Source: Spirochaetaceae bacterium (GTDB lineage: Bacteria; Spirochaetota; Spirochaetia; DSM-2461). From it: 7,885 nt of DNA. The notes beneath the pieces were generated by a model. The model saw only the letters and a program-made list of their open reading frames with translations, was not told the DNA's origin and did no database searches. This document shows, in pieces, positions 6,007 to 7,885 of this stretch. Within the stretch, counting starts at the first letter, position 1, and each line of letters begins with the position of its first letter. The stretch is taken from the NCBI GenBank assembly GCA_003246505.1, contig QKAI01000540.1:1-7885 (forward strand). The letters are read 5' to 3'. A program made the position numbers and the translations under genes.

Positions 6007-6837
6007 TTACTCCTTTACTGCTCCGGCGGTCAGGCCGGACATAAAAAATCGTGAAGCCGCCAGAAAAGCGACCAGTATGGGCAATATGGCCAGGGTGCTC
6101 GCCGTGATGAGAGACCCCATGTCGGTTCCTCTCTGGGGATCCCCCAGCATGTACTTGAGCATGATGGGAAGGGTATGCATTTTCCCGTCCCGCAGAATGA
6201 GCATGGGCTGCATGAAGTCGTTCCAGGAGTTGACGAACATCATGATGCCCAGGGCGGCGAATCCGGGCACCAGTATGGGGGCGATGATTTTGAAGAAGAT
6301 GAGCCATTCGCTCAGCCCGTCAATCTTCGCCGCGTCGATCAGGGAGTGGGGCACATTGTTTTTGCAGTACTGGCGCATCCAGAAGATCCCGAAGGCATTG
6401 GCGCTGTTGGGAATGATCAGGGCCAGGAAGTTATTGATCCACCCGAAGCGGGACATCATGAAGAACCAGGGGATGATACCCGCGGTCCAGGGAATCATCA
6501 TGGTGACGATGAGCAGGCCAAAGAGAAGACCCCGGCCGGGAAACACATACATGGCGAAGGCGTATCCCCCCAGGGAGCAGAAAAGCAGAACCAGCAGGGT
6601 GAAGGAGCCGGAAACGATGACGCTGTTGGCGAAGCTTCTCGCCACGGGAACCGCTTCCATCATGGAGTGCAGATTGGCGGAAAGATGGCTGCCGAACCAG
6701 AGGGGGGGCGGATACTGGATGATTTCATGGGTGGTATGGGTGGAGAGAACGATCATCCAGTAGAAGGGGAGCAGCATGAAGGCCGCCACAAGCAGGAGGC
6801 AGAAATAAAGGAATAATTTGCTCAGGGTTCTTTTCAT
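6007..6837 (-). CDS. carbohydrate ABC transporter permease, MalG/UgpE/LacG-type (CUT1)
   Basis: This 276-residue inner-membrane subunit has six predicted transmembrane helices, starting at about residues 8-31. The EAA-type coupling loop that docks the ATPase is DAAKIDGLSEWLIFFKIIAP (168-187), and the tail SGLTAGAVKE is characteristic of MalG-like permeases. It should pair with the permease encoded just upstream. The open frame continues to 7287, but that extension is a shadow of the upstream permease gene (it is His-, Arg- and Gly-rich and has no membrane character). The true start is the ATG at 6837-6835. It overlaps the upstream stop as ATGA and has AAAGGAGGG upstream. Four nucleotides separate its stop from the beta-galactosidase start. 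Confidence 0.93.
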   Translation of the reverse strand: MKRTLSKLFLYFCLLLVAAFMLLPFYWMIVLSTHTTHEIIQYPPPLWFGSHLSANLHSMMEAVPVARSFANSVIVSGSFTLLVLLFCSLGGYAFAMYVFPGRGLLFGLLIVTMMIPWTAGIIPWFFMMSRFGWINNFLALIIPNSANAFGIFWMRQYCKNNVPHSLIDAAKIDGLSEWLIFFKIIAPILVPGFAALGIMMFVNSWNDFMQPMLILRDGKMHTLPIMLKYMLGDPQRGTDMGSLITASTLAILPILVAFLAASRFFMSGLTAGAVKE

Positions 6838-7763
6838 TTGCCCTCCCTCCTTTCGGTTATTTTCATATTGATGAGCGAGGCGATAATGATGAGGGAGCAC
6901 ATCACGTAGGCCGTGGCCGAAGCGTAGCCGTAGTGGTTGTTCCCGTAGGGGGCCTTGTTCAGCAGGTACATCATGACGGTCATGCCCTGGTTGCCCGTGC
7001 CGCCCAGGAGGCTGGCCCCTCCCAGCAGAATGAAGGGTTCGGTGAAGAGATTGAGGGTTCCGATGGTGGACTGGATCAGGGTGAACAGAATGATGGGCCT
7101 CAGCAGGGGGATGGTAATGCGGAAGAACACCTGGAAGTGATTGGCCCCGTCGATGGTGGCCGCTTCGTAGATGTCGGTGCTGATGCCCTGCATGCCCGCC
7201 AGATAGATGACCATGTTCCAACCTATCCACTTCCAGGAGAACATGATGATGATGGCCGGCTTGATAAAGGCACCGGTCCCACCCCACCAGTCGATTTTAT
7301 CGAATCCAAGGGAGCTGATGAACAGGTTGATGATGCCCGCGTTCATGCCGAACATGGCCTTGAAGACGATGCCCGTGGCCACCGCGCTGGTTACCATGGG
7401 AAGAAAGTAAGCGGTTTTGAAAATATTCGGGTATCTGATTAATTTCGTATTGAGTACATAGGCCAGGACCAGGCCGCCGAGGAGGATGAAAACGTGGGCG
7501 ATAAGTCCCACGTAAAAGGTATTGCCCAGGGACTTCCAGAAAAGGGGATCCTGAAACATGCGGGCATAGTTTCTGAAAGCCACGAATTTCATGGGACTCA
7601 GCCCGTCCCAGCGAAAGAAGCTGATGAGGAATCCCGAGACGATGGGAAAAAGCCCGAAAACGGCAAAGAGGATGTAAAAGGGGGCGATATAGGCATAGGC
7701 CACCCGGTTTCTCTTCATCCCTTTCAGGAGGGGTTCGGCCCTTTGAACTTTAGGGGGTTTCAT
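6834..7763 (-). CDS. carbohydrate ABC transporter permease, MalF/UgpA/LacF-type (CUT1)
   Basis: This 309-residue inner-membrane subunit has about six transmembrane helices (roughly 21-50, 82-106, 117-139, 168-190, 222-242 and 281-300) after a basic cytoplasmic N-terminus. The coupling loop is a textbook EAA motif, YEAATIDGANHFQVFFRITI (199-218). It forms a heterodimer with the next permease and imports a sugar handed over by the binding protein whose gene ends at the right edge. The ATG at 7763 has GGAG eight bases upstream, and no closer start fits. The gene follows the binding-protein stop after 63 bp that contain a strong hairpin. The ATPase gene is not in the window. Many CUT1 systems share one encoded elsewhere (MsmK-like). 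Confidence 0.93.
   Translation of the reverse strand: MKPPKVQRAEPLLKGMKRNRVAYAYIAPFYILFAVFGLFPIVSGFLISFFRWDGLSPMKFVAFRNYARMFQDPLFWKSLGNTFYVGLIAHVFILLGGLVLAYVLNTKLIRYPNIFKTAYFLPMVTSAVATGIVFKAMFGMNAGIINLFISSLGFDKIDWWGGTGAFIKPAIIIMFSWKWIGWNMVIYLAGMQGISTDIYEAATIDGANHFQVFFRITIPLLRPIILFTLIQSTIGTLNLFTEPFILLGGASLLGGTGNQGMTVMMYLLNKAPYGNNHYGYASATAYVMCSLIIIASLINMKITERREGK
6841..6853 (-). promoter_or_regulatory. ribosome binding site fixing the start of the second permease
   Basis: On the minus strand AAAGGAGGGAGGG precedes the ATG at 6837, with AGGAGG eight bases from it. It lies inside the last codons of the upstream permease. This strong site and the ATGA overlap settle the start against the much longer open reading frame. 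Confidence 0.8.
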
Positions 7764-7795
7764 GACAATGACTCCAATTGTTTTTGAAGGGGGGA

Positions 7796-7819
7796 ATCCC
7801 GGGAGCGGACTCCCGGGAT
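7796..7819 (-). other. intercistronic hairpin between the binding-protein and permease genes
   Basis: ATCCCGGGAG and CTCCCGGGAT form a perfect 10-bp GC-rich stem. In the minus-strand mRNA the loop is UCCG, a UNCG-type tetraloop (here closed by G-C rather than the optimal C-G). The stem ends 7 nt after the binding-protein stop. It is followed by TCCCCCCTTC rather than a T-run, so it is not a canonical intrinsic terminator. Its position matches known intercistronic stem-loops, such as between malE and malF, that stabilise the upstream message and lower permease expression. That role here is inference. Confidence 0.7.
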
Positions 7820-7826
7820 GACAAAA

Positions 7827-7885
7827 TCAGCCGTTCCACTTCCCCGCGTCTTTGAGGATGTCGATAAATTTATCCCTATCCTCCC
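7827..7885 (-). CDS. extracellular sugar-binding protein, C-terminal end (partial)
   Basis: Only the last 18 codons and the TGA stop (7829-7827) are inside the window; they encode EDRDKFIDILKDAGKWNG. The frame is open to the right edge. The sequence is too short for a domain call. A lysine-rich amphipathic C-terminal helix and the position directly upstream of two CUT1 permeases make a solute-binding lipoprotein the expected product. The operon promoter must lie further upstream, outside the window. Confidence 0.6.
   Translation of the reverse strand, partial: EDRDKFIDILKDAGKWNG

Noticed and set aside
5202..6044. A 280-residue plus-strand open frame opposite the beta-galactosidase gene.
   Set aside because: It is antisense to a clearly functional GH42 gene, has low-complexity composition and matches no domain I recognise. 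It is a by-product of GC-rich codon usage.
6838..7287. The open reading frame of the second permease extends upstream to an ATG at 7287 (426 residues).
   Set aside because: The extra 150 residues are His-, Arg- and Gly-rich with no membrane character and lie out of frame over the first permease. The ATG at 6837 has a strong ribosome binding site and an ATGA overlap.
1..7885. Mobile elements, CRISPR arrays, tRNA or rRNA genes and phage or defence genes.
   Set aside because: No transposase or integrase motifs, no repeat-spacer pattern, no cloverleaf and no defence-type domains were seen on either strand.

Overview
The window is an ordinary bacterial chromosomal segment with GC-rich coding DNA and short, AT-rich intergenic gaps. 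It carries six complete protein-coding genes, one gene cut by the right edge, and one small cysteine-rich gene of unknown function. I see no tRNA, rRNA, CRISPR array, transposase, integrase or phage gene. The gene types (CUT1 sugar ABC transporter with a GH42 beta-galactosidase, YegQ/YrrO-type U32 protein, SLC9B-like antiporter, aldo/keto reductase) suggest a free-living or gut-associated fermentative anaerobe. A spirochaete or a clostridial Firmicute would fit, but the sequence alone does not settle this.

Layout, left to right. (1) Positions 1-124 hold a short tandem repeat at the window edge, then a good sigma70-type promoter (TTGCCA, 17 bp, TATACT) overlapped by a 22-bp near-palindrome. 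(2) An aldo/keto reductase (125-1171, plus) follows. (3) A three-gene minus-strand operon runs from about 3912 down to 1168: an 88-residue Cys-rich protein (3567-3833), a U32 family protein of the tRNA-hydroxylase type (2346-3563), and an SLC9B/NHA-like CPA2 cation:proton antiporter (1168-2349). These three are packed with 3-nt or overlapping ATGA junctions. The antiporter and the aldo/keto reductase converge and their stop codons overlap. (4) A 180-bp AT-rich gap (3834-4013) holds a candidate promoter for that operon and only weak terminator-like structures. (5) A minus-strand carbohydrate operon enters from the right edge: the last 18 codons of a probable solute-binding protein (7827-7885), two CUT1 permeases (6834-7763 and 6007-6837), and a GH42 beta-galactosidase (4014-6002).

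The right-hand genes form a coherent pathway. A lipoprotein-type binding protein and two inner-membrane permeases would import a galactoside or galacto-oligosaccharide, which the cytoplasmic GH42 enzyme would hydrolyse. The ATPase and a local regulator are not in the window. A perfect 10-bp hairpin with a UNCG loop sits between the binding-protein gene and the first permease, where it could set unequal expression of the two.

I did not find a clearly new defence, mobile or biosynthetic system. The best leads are the unknown Cys-rich protein coupled to the U32 enzyme, the unusual density of perfect inverted repeats in that small gene and its leader, and the palindromic operator candidate in front of the aldo/keto reductase.
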